Assembly (NCBI GenBank): GCA_020631735.1
Contig: CM036188.1
Span: forward strand, 14,736,214-14,800,213
Length of the DNA: 64,000 bases
From: Saccharum officinarum
Lineage: Eukaryota > Streptophyta > Magnoliopsida > Poales > Poaceae
Direction: 5' to 3'
The notes below the pieces were generated by a model, which was not told where the DNA came from, searched no databases, and saw nothing but the letters and a program-made list of their open reading frames with translations. The translations under genes were made by a program, and so were the position numbers. Positions 21,201 to 31,559 of the stretch are shown in pieces (positions within the stretch are counted from its first letter, which is position 1; every line of letters starts with the position of its first letter).

Positions 21201-22716
21201 GAAGCTCCTGTAACTGGCGCCATCGGTTATGTATTTTTTTCCAGCCGTCTTTCGCAGGGTCATGGACCAAGCTTATAACCCTAGAGCATTCAATCGATGA
21301 CGCGTGTGTCATGCCCCAATGTTTGGTGATGTAGTCATCCAAACCTATTAAGGCAAAGGGCGTCATCGACCTGCTTCATCGTCGAGTGGAGCAGGATAGG
21401 AGGCTGTGTTGGGCAGCCGTGATGGATGATATGAAGACTGCAGAGTTTGAGACGAGGGTGTGTTTGACATCCTTGAATTTGACGGACGATGTTTTATATA
21501 CGAAGAAGAATGGATACAAGGTGAAGGGTAAAAATGCTAGCAAGGTTGTGCACCACAACAGGATATATGTCACTCTGATATCCTTTTCTTTGTACCCATC
21601 TTTATGGCTCTGGTCGAAGAGCACCGCCGAAGCAAGGGAAAGGAGCGGAAGCAACAGCTTGACAAAGAGGCTAGGAACCATGAATACCATTTTTAAGTCG
21701 GTGTAGATCATCAGAAATGAGAGACCCATCCTTGCCCACAACGTAACCATCACACTCGGTGATCCGTCTTGAGGAAAGCTTGCAGGTGTTTGACCCGACG
21801 AAGGTACGGATCTGATAGGTCCACAAATTGCTTGGCCATGGGCGGCCCTATGATGGTAGATTGTGCTACCCAAATCTTAGGGTCCACCTCCGTCTTCTGG
21901 GTGAGCTCCCTTGCCTTCTCCACGTATTCTTCAAGCGAAAGATCATGATCTTCATCATCCCTCAGTGATACTGCATCCTCTGTAGTTAGGCCCATTATGG
22001 AAACATATGCATCAAATTATTCTTCCTTGTGCTCGACGTTGAGGGTACACGGCTGACGAGGTCGCCAAGGTGTTGAAGCTTCCAGCCTTGGCCCTTCAGA
22101 GCCCATGTCTTCTGGACGGACTTGAGAATCCCGATGACGAACAGCAGGACTGATGCCTGCAGCAGCTTCTTGTCGCCGCCGGAGACAGACCACGAGGTGC
22201 AGAACACGTACAAGGCGACGGTGACCTGAGACACCACGCTCACGAGCTCCCGTCCCCACAGCTCGTTGTCCTCGAAGCTATAAGCGGTGAATGTGTGAAG
22301 CCCGCCGAGGTGGAGGAGGAGGACCGGCCGGCGCCCACAGGACCTCCAGCTCCGGTCGATCGTTGCCGCTGCTCACGCCGCCGCCGCCTCGGGCGGTCGG
22401 GAGCTTGTTGTGGCGGTTGAAGAGGGTGGCGAGGCCGTATATCGCCACGGCATCGGCGCCGATGTAGGCGAGCCACATGCACGACTTGAAGGCGCGAAAG
22501 TGGATACGCACGAAGAGGCTGGAGAAGAGGACGAACTGCAGGAATAGGCTGCCCAAGACGAGGATACGCAGCTGCCACTCCTCCCACCATTGCACATCCC
22601 TCGAGAGATCCCACATCCTTCATGCTCTCGCGAGGCTCGCCCTCCTGACGGGCTTGGGATTTGGGAATGGGAGAAAGCTGGTATGCTGGAGCAAAGAAAA
22701 AGTAGCCAACGCCCAA

Positions 22717-23689
22717 CGCAACAAGTAACCAGCGAGATCAACGTACAGCCGGTGGTGACATGATGACGAGGACATCTACTCATATCTTTAATATAAATAT
22801 AATTAAAATTTTTTAATAATCTCTTTTACCCCCAAAACACACAGTACCGGCTGTGAAGAGTCAGATACTCTTTAATTAAAGGCATATCTTTTTTATCTTT
22901 TTTTTTCCAAACATAGTTGGCTATCGTACATGATCTTAAATCACACTAGCCTAGGCAATTAGCATGCTTGGGTTTGGCAATTTAGCCTTTGTATATTTGA
23001 GTATTTGAGTTCATAAAATTCTGCATATTTAATTGTTTTCGTGCATAATTAATTAATAATTTTCATGTTTCTTTTTATAAAATCAATAAATAAAATTGCT
23101 TTTGTCTTTCCGCTATATCTTTTTATAACTTTTGAAATTATAACTTTTGAAGGAGAATGTCGCTGAATATTTTTGCTTGGGATTTAAAACATTAGCTTTG
23201 GCTAGCCCAAAACGCAGCAGCATGTGCATGCTTCGGTAAGGGTTTGGATTGATCATGGCTACGTGGTAAATCCATATCTCATATCTGCATTGCCCTTGCC
23301 CCCTCACCCTTTGCTTTGGTGCTGACAAGCCTGACTATAATAGCAACAAAAAAAATGCAGGATTGGAAGCTTTTAGAGCAAAAGAAACATGCTGTATTCA
23401 GCTCACATAGTCACATAGATGAGGTTTTGTGCAGTGGTGCATCTTTTAAGGCAAGTGTCGGTTTGTGGTGGCATTCCTTGCGTGCGTGTATTGACAGGAA
23501 AGGCACGCATGCATTTGGAGCATCCTTCTACAGGAGAAAAGGCTTGCTTTGGACACTCAATCTCTTCTCCAAAGGTAGGAATCGGATTTCTTTAAAGAGG
23601 TGCGAACTTTACTACGAGGTCCTACTCAATTAAAAGTTTATAATTGCATAAACCAGAGAATATAGAAGGGACTTCCTGATGCGTCCACC
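22717..23689. other. AT-rich non-coding spacer
   Basis: Upstream side of the DUF4220 relic. It is AT-rich with short palindromes such as AATTAATTAATAATT. A small plus-strand frame (23316-23633) lacks any recognisable domain and I do not call it a gene. The same spacer is at about 56750-57709. Confidence 0.5.
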
Positions 23690-26330
23690 CGTAGAGAGCA
23701 GAGAGTCACCCCCCGCCGCTGCTGGCCGCCACCCTGGCTCCGGTGCCCACCCACCAGCCATCCCCGAAGCCCATCCCCCAGCCAGCCCCCAAGCCTCGGA
23801 TATCCCCCGGAAGCCCCATACGTAGAGCCACACATCCTGATCTCCTCATTTGACGAGACCGATGAGGAAGAGCTCTTGGATTGGGGTGGCAGCGACGACT
23901 CAGGCAGCACCGATGGTGCCTCCCCAGCTACAACTGATGACGAGGAAGAGGAGAAGACGGCGGATCTGGCGGCCAAGCATGAGGAAGAGGAGCTGCTGGA
24001 TTGGGGAGATCCAGAAGAACCTGTCGCCATTGAAGACTTCCCCCACTGCACCATTGATGAGGAAGCGGGAGACAAGGCTGTGACTGGGGCCATGGAGCCG
24101 GCCCTGAAAGCACCACAGCCAAGCTCAGGGGCGCCCCTGGACTCCACGCCGCCACTAAGATGCACCAGATCTGCCGACGTCAAGCCGACATCGACCTCGT
24201 CCTGGTCGCCTCCATCCACATCGGCCTCAGCAGCGCCCCCAAGATGCCTGCTCGGGCTGGATCTGCCGCACTGGCCAAGTTAAAATCAGTTCTGGTGGTT
24301 CCTAGCCGCGCAGCCACACCACCAGGCCGTCATCGCAAACTGGTCTGGAGGCATATGGATCTGAGTGCCCCTCCCGTCTCGGGCTCCCCAGCAGCAGCGG
24401 CACCAACCGCCTCTGCTGGCTGCTGGGAACACGACGAGCCATCCTGAGTTAATGAGAAGCAGGCGGACGCTCTTTCACCGGAATGGTAAGAAGCCAGACG
24501 GAAGCATTAGTGGAGGAAGTCTGCTCCTCTGGCACAAGATGAAGCTACAGCTAAGACATCAAGGATGAGCTTCCCAGCGGTGACCAGGGTGGTCTCCCAC
24601 GACGCTCCTATAAATCGGCTCGCCGGCCGCTGCTTCCGATGCCTCGCCAGTCGCCACAGATCACCGCGTCGCCCAGTGTCGTGACCCAATCCGTTGCCTC
24701 ACATGCAGGGGTTTGGGGCACATCTCCCGCTCCTGCCCGTCCCGCTGCCGTCGCCAAATATCCGCTGAGCTTCGCACGCACCTCATCTTCCCGCCGGAAA
24801 ACATCCAAGTCGCATTGCCTTTCCCCCACTCCCCAATCCTGCATCAACCACCAAAGCAGTTCCTCCACTCAAGCCCACATCAACCCCTGACCCAACTGAG
24901 ATGGAGCACATCCCGGGGTAAGCTCTGAACTGCCCCATGCGCGACGACATCGCCATTGTAGCCTCGGAGGCCATGACCCATGAGGCAAACCGCCTGAAGC
25001 TCCACGCGGTCACCATCATCTCACCGCCGGATGGCTATCACTCTAGCACCCTGGAGGTTGCCTACGCCTTGTCCCAACAGCTCCATGTCCCGCGGCACAA
25101 CATCCGCGTCTCCCGACTGCGGCTTAGACTCTTCCTTGTGGACTTCATGATGTCGCCGGAGTGTGCCCGTGCTCTTTGCAAGGGCTACATCGAGGCAGCG
25201 CGCTCACCCCTGTCTTCCAATGGACTGCTGGGCAGAAGACATGGAGCCAATGGACCGCGGGCGTTCCTGGTCCAGCTCGCCTTCCCAGTCCACGCGGGAG
25301 AGGGAGCACCTTCAGCACGCCGGCGAGGATTGGGAACGCCATCGCTCCCGCTCTCCAGGGTGCCAAGGACGTTCCTGGGACAATCGGCTTTGCCAGCAGC
25401 CCCCGCTCTCCAGGGTGCCAAGGACGTTCCTGGGACATCTCTGCAGGATGCCGATCCACTCTAGAGACTACCGCTCCCCGGAGGAGGACCCTATGCTCCA
25501 GGAATCCCTCTACTCCTGGACAGCTGCTGCCGCCCAACCTAGCTACTCCCTGGATGGTGGCGACGATACGTCAGCTTCCCCGGTGTACGAGCCAGTCTCC
25601 GCACTAGGGGCTATGGGTGTGCTTCGGACCATGAGTCCAGCTGGAAGGCTCGGAGGAGCGCGACATCGAGGCTGGGCACAAGGAGATGGTCAAGGGGGCA
25701 GGGGTCGAGCCGTCTGTCCCGGCCAGAGCCTCTGATGATGGCCAGGTGGACGACACCTCCGACTGCGTCACCCACATGGACATCGACACGACGACGGGGT
25801 ACGAGAAGGAGGCGCTGGCAGACGACTCCACCATGGTTGACGACTTCCATGCGGACCTGGCGGATGCGGCCCATGACTTCTGTAGCTCCATTTTCAAGAG
25901 CGTCCCTGTGCCACTGCTTTCGTGTCCGAGAACTCCACCGACACGAGCGGGCAGCAGTGGCACTCGAAGACCGTGGAGGACCATGGTCCCCACCCGCTCC
26001 AGCGTGCGCCTAGCAGCTAGAGCTTCGCTGGTGCCGGTGGCCCAGCACGCCTAGCAGAAGTTGATGCGCGAGCTCGGCTTCATCAATTCCCAAGCTCCGG
26101 TGCCTGACGCATCAGTGACAGCATACGTGGATATGTATGCTGGTGACCTCCCTGAGCGGGCTATTAAGGCCATCCAAGCTGCTACACGCATGGGCAACAA
26201 GAAGCTGGCCAAGGTCCTTGCAGCCATGGCAGAGAAGTCTGATGCATGCAGCAGAGATGGATGTCCAGTGAACGATCTGTCCAGCAAAGACGGAGGTTGC
26301 AGTTTTAGCTTTCGATGTGTGTTTGTTTAG
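23690..26330 (+). pseudogene. LINE ORF1-like gag protein, frameshifted
   Basis: Plant LINE ORF1 proteins bind RNA through zinc knuckles. From 23690 the frame is Pro-rich, then acidic with a repeated EEELLDWG unit (two copies, about 23865 and 23990). At about 24610-24745 is GRCFRCLASRHRS followed by the intact CX2CX4HX4C knuckle CLTCRGLGHISRSC. A later stretch (24937-25200) has EANRLKLHAVTIISPPDGYH and VDFMMSPECARAL. The C-terminal part (26061-26330) has LMRELGFINSQAPVP and a helical segment. Several frameshifts and stops break it. Two single-base homopolymer differences from contig 3 (near 23715 and 23815) may be consensus errors, since the contig 3 copy is open through that part. Confidence 0.6.
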
Positions 26331-26539
26331 TACCAGCGCTGACCGGCCGACTGGTTAAGTTAGGTTTCCCTTTCTGGTGTGATGTTCTGTTGCTGTCGAA
26401 GAAGAAGTGTAAGCTGCAAGGAAGCTGGGGTGGTGTGTTCAGTTTGGTTGTTTTTTCTGGAACCAAGGTATGGTAGCAGCTCGGTACTAGTCACCTCTCA
26501 GAGTAGATGTCAAAATATGAATCCATCTCAGTGGAAGGA

Positions 26540-26693
26540 GGTAGCTGACCTAAAAGTATGGTTCTACGATCTGGTGATTGTTGGGAGCAAAGATGGCCAC
26601 AGTTTGGTGTTTATGACTCGCTGGAGCATACGGAAGCAGAGGAATGCGAAAATCTTTAGGAACTGCAGGAAAGTGGAGCATGTTGTTTCTTGA
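26540..26693 (+). pseudogene. LINE ORF2 C-terminal remnant
   Basis: Encodes LVFMTRWSIRKQRNAKIFRN, similar to the conserved WxxWKERNARxF region after the zf-RVT domain of plant LINE ORF2. Nothing of the reverse transcriptase core precedes it. It directly follows the ORF1 relic, which marks the deletion. Confidence 0.55.
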
Positions 26694-26864
26694 AGCCCCT
26701 TTTTGTCGTGCAATTATCTATTGTGTAATAGCTCTCCTGTGTTTTCTTAAACTCCTCACGGCTTAGGCTGTGGGGAGTAGCGCTACTCGCGCATGTAATG
26801 ACTGTTGCTTCTTTCCCCTTATTATAAATCAAAGCTGGGAAACTAGATCTTTCAAAAAAAAGAA

Positions 26865-27779
26865 AGGTCATCATTCTGTTAGCGCCTGAGTTTCAATCTT
26901 TTTTCATTTCATTTCGTTTGTAATGGTTGTGTGTGGAGCTGGAACTTAGGCCATACTATTTTAGAGTTACTCGTGGTATATGACCTTTGCGTATGGATCA
27001 AAATGAAAACATCTAGGCCCTAATTCGATTTCAAGGATTAATAACAACATGATCATTGTGACTAACGTATGTTTCGCAACAGCATTGTTAGTGAGGTTAC
27101 AATGATGATTTTGATTAATGGACAATCAATGGTTTTTATGTCCCTAATAATGGTTATTGTATCGGTTTTCAAAGGACGAACGACAAGATTTAGAATGGAC
27201 TAGGTCTAAGTGTCATTTGGTGCTGGGAGGAACTGAGTACTTTATGCTTTGTTTTATATTTGGAAAAAGTCTACTTAACCCCCTCAACTATCGGTGGTTG
27301 TCTACTTCACTCCCTCACCTTTAAAACTAGGTATTCTACTACTCGAACTATTGAAAACCGTCTAAATAACCCATTGAGGCGGTTTTGCTGATGAGGCGGT
27401 TTTGCTGACGTGGCATATTATTAAAAAGTTCATATAACCGCATAATATATCAAGGGTTGACTACATGACCCCCTCAACTATGAAATGTGATGTTGTAGCC
27501 CTTAAAACATCTAATAATGTTTAAATGATGGTCATGTAGGGTCTTATGGACATTGTATCCCACCACATTGACCTAAGCATACATGCTTGCACATAGGCCC
27601 ATCGGCTACCTCCCTCTCTAAACGCTTTCAAGGCTTGTGCTACTGCCCGATGAACACCACCTTGTTTCCTATTCCACCTCATGCACTCCTTGACGATATC
27701 GAGCACATACACTAAACTTGCGCCTTTGTCATTCAGCTCCTCTCACATCCTCATCCCCTATTGCTTTCTCCTCCTATGG
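26865..27779. other. Intergenic spacer with dispersed-repeat words
   Basis: No gene is supported. It contains repeated words such as CCCCCTCAACTAT (27279 and 27469 areas) and GAGGCGGTTTTGCTGA twice in tandem (about 27376-27408), common in grass dispersed repeats. A minus frame at 27521-27712 is too short and unmatched to call. Confidence 0.4.
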
Positions 27780-28250
27780 GTAAACAGTCGGTCACCCTTC
27801 GTTTAGTGTTTAGACCATTTAAACGGTGTTTAAACGGAGTTAAACGGCCTAAACGGTTTTGTACAATAACAATAAAATATACATATTTATGTACGTAAAA
27901 ATAAAATTTGCTATAACTCATACATATTTACACATGTAAAAATCAAATATTCTACCAAATAATCTTGTTGGAACAAATCTAAATCCCACAACATTTCATA
28001 TAATTACAATGTTAATTAGTTTCATGTTGATTGTGATAGACGTAGTCCTTTAATTCACTTGATTATGGATTAAATGGTTGTTTAACTTATATAATCACGT
28101 TTAATCTGATTTTGCTTAGATCGTTTAGACGGAATTGAACGGTTTAAACGGGTTTAAACGGGTCAACCGTTTAATTCACCGTTTAGGGCCTAAACAACAC
28201 GGCTGACTTCTGTTTACCATTTAAACGGTGTTTAAACAGCCTAAGGTGAA
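27780..28250. repeat. TTTAAACGG-rich repeat with inverted ends, possible small DNA transposon
   Basis: Both ends carry CATTTAAACGGTGTTTAAAC (27811-27830 area and 28219-28238 area). Between them TTTAAACGG and its variants recur in both orientations around an AT-rich core. Such palindromic word repeats are typical of non-autonomous DNA elements. I could not set TIR ends or a target duplication. Confidence 0.4.
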
Positions 28251-28367
28251 CCGTGCTAATTTGCACGTAATGACTATTTTGAAAAAGAAAAAATATTTTT
28301 TTAAGTTTTGCATCCATCTTCTGTATAGAATAGGTAAAATCGTATGTGTATTTCTTCTTTTATTTTT

Positions 28368-28988
28368 CTATAGGAAATCGGCAAGATGACATGGTGTGGC
28401 CTCAGCCCTCTGTCCGCTGGCCCAAAGGAAAAAAAATATGAGAGAGAGAGAGAGAGGGGTCACGGACGAGAATACAGAGCCTTCGTTCTCGTCAGCTCGT
28501 CCGCCATGGCTGGTAGCTGAAGCTCGTGGGGAGCTTGGCACCGGCCGGGGGAAAAGGAGTTGAGGCTTGGGGAAGATGGAGGATAGCTTGGAGGTGCTCC
28601 CCGTCGACCCAATCGAACTGCGGTGGCCAGACGAAGGAGATCGACGAGGATGGCTCGTCTCTGCGTAAGAACAGAGAAAGCGCACAAACTGGAGAGGGAA
28701 GAAGACGAGCGCGGAGCAGGACGGCCCGGCGGCTTGATGTGGTGGAGGAGTCTGCTCCAGAGCTCGTGCCCGCTGGAGAGGGCTGTCGGGACCGAGCCCG
28801 TGCCAGGGGAAGGCGGGCGCTCGCGCCCGCGCCCGCGCCGGAGTCGCCACCAGCCTGGAGATGCACCGGGGCAGGTCGGCGCAAGCGCCCGCGCCGGAGC
28901 CCGTGCCCGCCGGAGGGAGCACGTACGGCGCCCTCGTTTCCTCGCGACGCAGACAGGAAAAGAAAGAAAAAAAACGAACCGGTACCAT
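28368..28988 (-). other. GC-rich open frame, 206 codons, probably not a gene
   Basis: A long minus-strand frame over a GC-rich island, rich in Arg, Ala, Pro and Ser, with overlapping open frames on both strands. That is the signature of composition rather than selection. A GA microsatellite (28440-28455) lies at its 3' side. It could be a captured 5' leader or exon, but no domain is recognisable. Confidence 0.2.
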
Positions 28989-29269
28989 AATCAGTGCAAA
29001 GGAGAGACTGCTTTCAGTTTCGTACTAGGAAAAAAAACTACTTTTACGTAAAAACAGCTATACTTTTTGGGTTTTTTATTGGCTTTTGACTTTTACAAAA
29101 ACAAAAGTAGTTGTAAAAACCTAACCAAACATGGAGGGAGGAGAAAGTAGAAGAGTAGCCCAAAATAGATTTTCTTTTTTTTTTGTGACAACTTCTATAG
29201 TTCCCATAAAAGCATTGAATATAATCTGGTGAACCAAAACTTATTCTCCATAGGGGCGAGTAGGGGTAT

Positions 29270-30207
29270 TTCACATGGTGTGGATTACCTTGGTAGGTTC
29301 ACCTAGTGAGGGTTCCTGTTAGGAGATACTCGCTTCGGTCTTGCCATCTCGCTTAGCCAGAATTACGTACAACCACATGTCTATATGGACAAATGTGATC
29401 TAACACCCCATTGGATAGAAGTACAACTACTATTAGGAGGCCAGAGTGGCAACAGACCATCAGGAAAGGACACAGATGCTGGATGATCTTCCGTGGTCAG
29501 GTCCAGCATGGTTGCTATGTGGTATTCCATATAAAACTATTATCATGCCAAGTGCGAGCACTGTTTATACTACTAATATGGATCCTGTGTGATCATCTAG
29601 ACTTTGTGTGTTTTTCTTGACCCCTGGGTAGACCGTGGTTGTGTTGTATGGATAACTGTGGTAATTCCATCCGGGTACGTGATTTTGTTAGACCTATCTA
29701 ACCATGACGATGGCGTCGAACCGTGTCTATCATGTGGAGAAATGTGTCGAACCTCTGTAGAGTATATTAAATCTATTCGAATAGCCATATCCTTGGAATG
29801 GACAATAGCTGGGATGAGGTCTCAAATGATTAGATTCTTTTATGTATAATTAAACTACGTTAATCTGGTAAGTTGACCATTACAAACTCTGAGAACTGGT
29901 GAGAAGGGTTAATACTCTCTCAGGACCCAAACTCTGTTTTTACATATAACATCACTACTATCATATACACCTACTCCACCATAAACCACCTCCACATATA
30001 GACTCCGCCATCCACCTCACCTTACCCCCGAAGTTATGGCTTGCTGAGTACTTTATGTACTCAATCCACTTTACTCTATGTTTTTAGGAGAGAAGCTACA
30101 GAAGCACATATGAGGATGGAACTATCGAAGATACGCAAGGATAGGACAATAGGAATACACCCAAGGACAAAGCCGTACAACTACGCAAGGGAGCTACACG
30201 AGGACTA
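29270..30207 (+). repeat. LTR-retrotransposon-like remnant, host site of the large CACTA element
   Basis: Contains GGCTTGCTGAGTACTTTATGTACTCAATCC followed by a pyrimidine stretch and AGGAGAGAAG. It resembles the 3' part of grass Ty3-gypsy LTRs, in which CTTGCTGAGTAC...TACTCA is common. No coding domain is left. The CACTA element is inserted at CTA (30205-30207), and only 15 bases (40936-40950) remain beyond it before the gap. Family assignment is tentative. Confidence 0.35.
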
Positions 30208-30230
30208 CACTAGTAGAGAACAGACCTTTG
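30208..30230 (+). repeat. Left terminal inverted repeat of the large CACTA
   Basis: CACTAGTAGAGAACAGACCTTTG. It pairs with the right end with a few mismatches over about 22 bases. Confidence 0.92.
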
Positions 30231-30533
30231 ATCCTCGGCCAAAATGGGCTCTAGTCCCAGAATTTTTTGCCCCCGGGACTAGAAATACCTTTAGTCCCGG
30301 TTGGTGGCTCCAACCGGGACTAAAGGTCCCTGCCCAACGGCTACTGCGCCAGACAGAGGTGGCAGGGACCTTTAGTCCCGGTTGGAGCCACCAACCGGGA
30401 CTAAAGGTATACTTTTACTCCCGGTTGGTGGCTCCAACCGGGAGTAAAGGTCTACTCCCGGGCCGTGGCTGCGCCCGGGTTGGAAAGTTACCTTTAGTCC
30501 CGGTTGGATCTATCAACCGGGACTAAATGTTCT
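30231..30533. repeat. Left subterminal palindrome array
   Basis: Repeated CCTTTAGTCCCGGTTGG and CCAACCGGGACTAAAGG in alternating orientation, with ACTCCC variants. Facing copies form strong hairpins. In CACTA elements such subterminal repeats bind the accessory transposition protein. Confidence 0.9.
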
Positions 30534-30536
30534 CCC

Positions 30537-30545
30537 TTTATAAAT
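30537..30545 (+). promoter_or_regulatory. Probable TATA box of gene unit 1
   Basis: CCCTTTATAAATCGG directly follows the left palindrome array and precedes a pyrimidine-rich leader (CTCCTCCTTCCTCC) and the GRF gene start at 30937. The arrangement parallels the internal array with its own TATA at 35633. Confidence 0.5.
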
Positions 30546-30936
30546 CGGCCGTCTCCTCCTTCCTCCCCGAGCCCGAGCTCAGCACATTTTGAAGCTCACT
30601 GGTGTTCTTGCTTCCTCCCTCCCTCCATTGTTCCTCCATCCATTCTTCGATTCCTCCGTCGATTCTTCAGTTGTAAAGGTTACCAATCTCATACTCTCAT
30701 TTTTTATCATTTTCTTATGCCATTTTATTCACTATATATATTTATGGTTCTTTATTGTGGTTTTTTTTCATTTGTAAGCAATTTGAGCTCAAAATCACTT
30801 TAAGCTTGCATATTTACATGAAAGAAGGTTAAAAATATCATTGTTTAGAGATGTAGATAATTTTATAGTTTGTTAATTTTATTTGTTTATAAAAGAAGAA
30901 ATTTATAGTGTATTAAAAAATGAGTATAGAGAGTAG

Positions 30937-31370
30937 ATGGCAACTGCTTCCGGGTCCTCGGCCTCTCATGGGTTTTCAAAGCGACTTAGGCCGGGCCTTC
31001 CTCTCATTCCATGTGGCAAGTGTCATGATGAGACGAAGATTGTGATGGAGTACCGAGTGAAGAAGGAGGGTCCCAACAAGGATCGTATCTTCTACAAGTG
31101 TCCGGATCGCAATGTGAGTTATTTTATCGTATTTAATGATTATGGTTAGTTTATACCTATTTTCATGATGGTTGTGATTAAAGTTCTAATTTTTTGTTTT
31201 AATTTCAGTGGGATGGCAGTGGACGATGTTCAGGCTTCTACTGGGAGGAAGAGTATGTTGAACTCGTGCAAAAATATCTTGCACAACAGGCAGATACGGC
31301 GGCTAATGAGGCAGTGATCCAGCCGAAGAAGCCAAAGATGTTGCACAATCGGGGGATCTGTCTGTTTTAG
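30937..31370 (+). CDS. GRF-type zinc-finger protein, two exons, 112 aa
   Basis: Exon 1 is 30937-31113 and exon 2 is 31209-31370; the intron has GT (GTGAGT) and AG (TTTCAG) ends and keeps phase 0. The product has LPLIPCGKCHDETKIVMEY, KDRIFYKCPD, then across the junction NWDGSGRCSGFYWEEEY. These are the conserved Cys, aromatic and GRxFYxC/FxWxE features of a GRF zinc finger, which binds single-stranded nucleic acid in other proteins. The C-terminal half (VELVQKYLAQQADTA) is helical. The frame is intact with a TAG stop. GRF proteins occur next to plant TNP2 transposases; a role in transposition is inference. An in-frame stop arises if the intron is retained. Confidence 0.72.
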
Positions 31371-31559
31371 TTGAGATTGGTCGCGAAATCCTTGTGCTCC
31401 TGAAATGTATTTTAGCTTTAGTTCTTTTAGTGGTAGTTGAGATTGTCTACATTGTAGCGATGCTTTCATAAATTTGTATCTTTTGTGGTGGCACGCATGT
31501 TGTATAAATAATTAATTATGATCTAGGTTTTAATATGATATTTATGTCATGTAATGCAG

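Larger units (their letters stand above)
19199..22616 (-). pseudogene. DUF4220/DUF594 membrane protein gene, frameshifted and split by a CACTA element
   Basis: Members of this grass-expanded family have an N-terminal multi-pass membrane DUF4220 and a C-terminal DUF594; the biochemical role is unknown. The N terminus starts MWDLSRDVQWWEEWQLRILV at 22616, with hydrophobic segments, LFNRHNK and LEVLWAP. A frameshift after WAP moves the gene to the frame with VSVVSQVTVALYVFC. Further breaks follow before SLEEYVEKARELTQ (about 21930-21890) and before the VTYILLWCTTLLAF membrane part. The C-terminal part (19974-19199) has VWHVATELC, SNYMIYLLLVRPDML, RWLLIQGVWVEMLCYSAGR and GYLHAKAMGDGIEFLTYVW, a clear DUF594. 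A CACTA element (19978-21200) lies within codons for FNNLRGQW. A 24-bp direct repeat (about 19862-19920) duplicates coding sequence just before DHSVLVWH. This is a non-functional relic. Confidence 0.85.
23690..26864 (+). mobile_element. LINE deletion derivative (ORF1 kept, most of ORF2 lost)
   Basis: The 5' part has a degenerate LINE-type ORF1 with acidic repeats and CCHC knuckles. Next comes a short ORF2 C-terminal remnant (about 26540-26693, SLVFMTRWSIRKQRNAKIF, which resembles the end of plant LINE reverse transcriptase ORFs). It closes with a 3' tail ending TTTCAAAAAAAAG at 26864. The endonuclease and reverse transcriptase core are absent, so about 3-4 kb appears deleted. I did not find a convincing target-site duplication, and the 5' boundary is approximate. 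Confidence 0.65.

Noticed and set aside
23316..23633. Plus-strand 105-codon frame next to the LINE
   Set aside because: AT-rich spacer, no recognisable domain. Its presence in both copies is explained by block duplication.
30231..30533. Hairpins that could be called microRNA precursors
   Set aside because: They are multi-copy CACTA subterminal repeats. siRNAs from them are likely, but nothing supports a defined miRNA locus.
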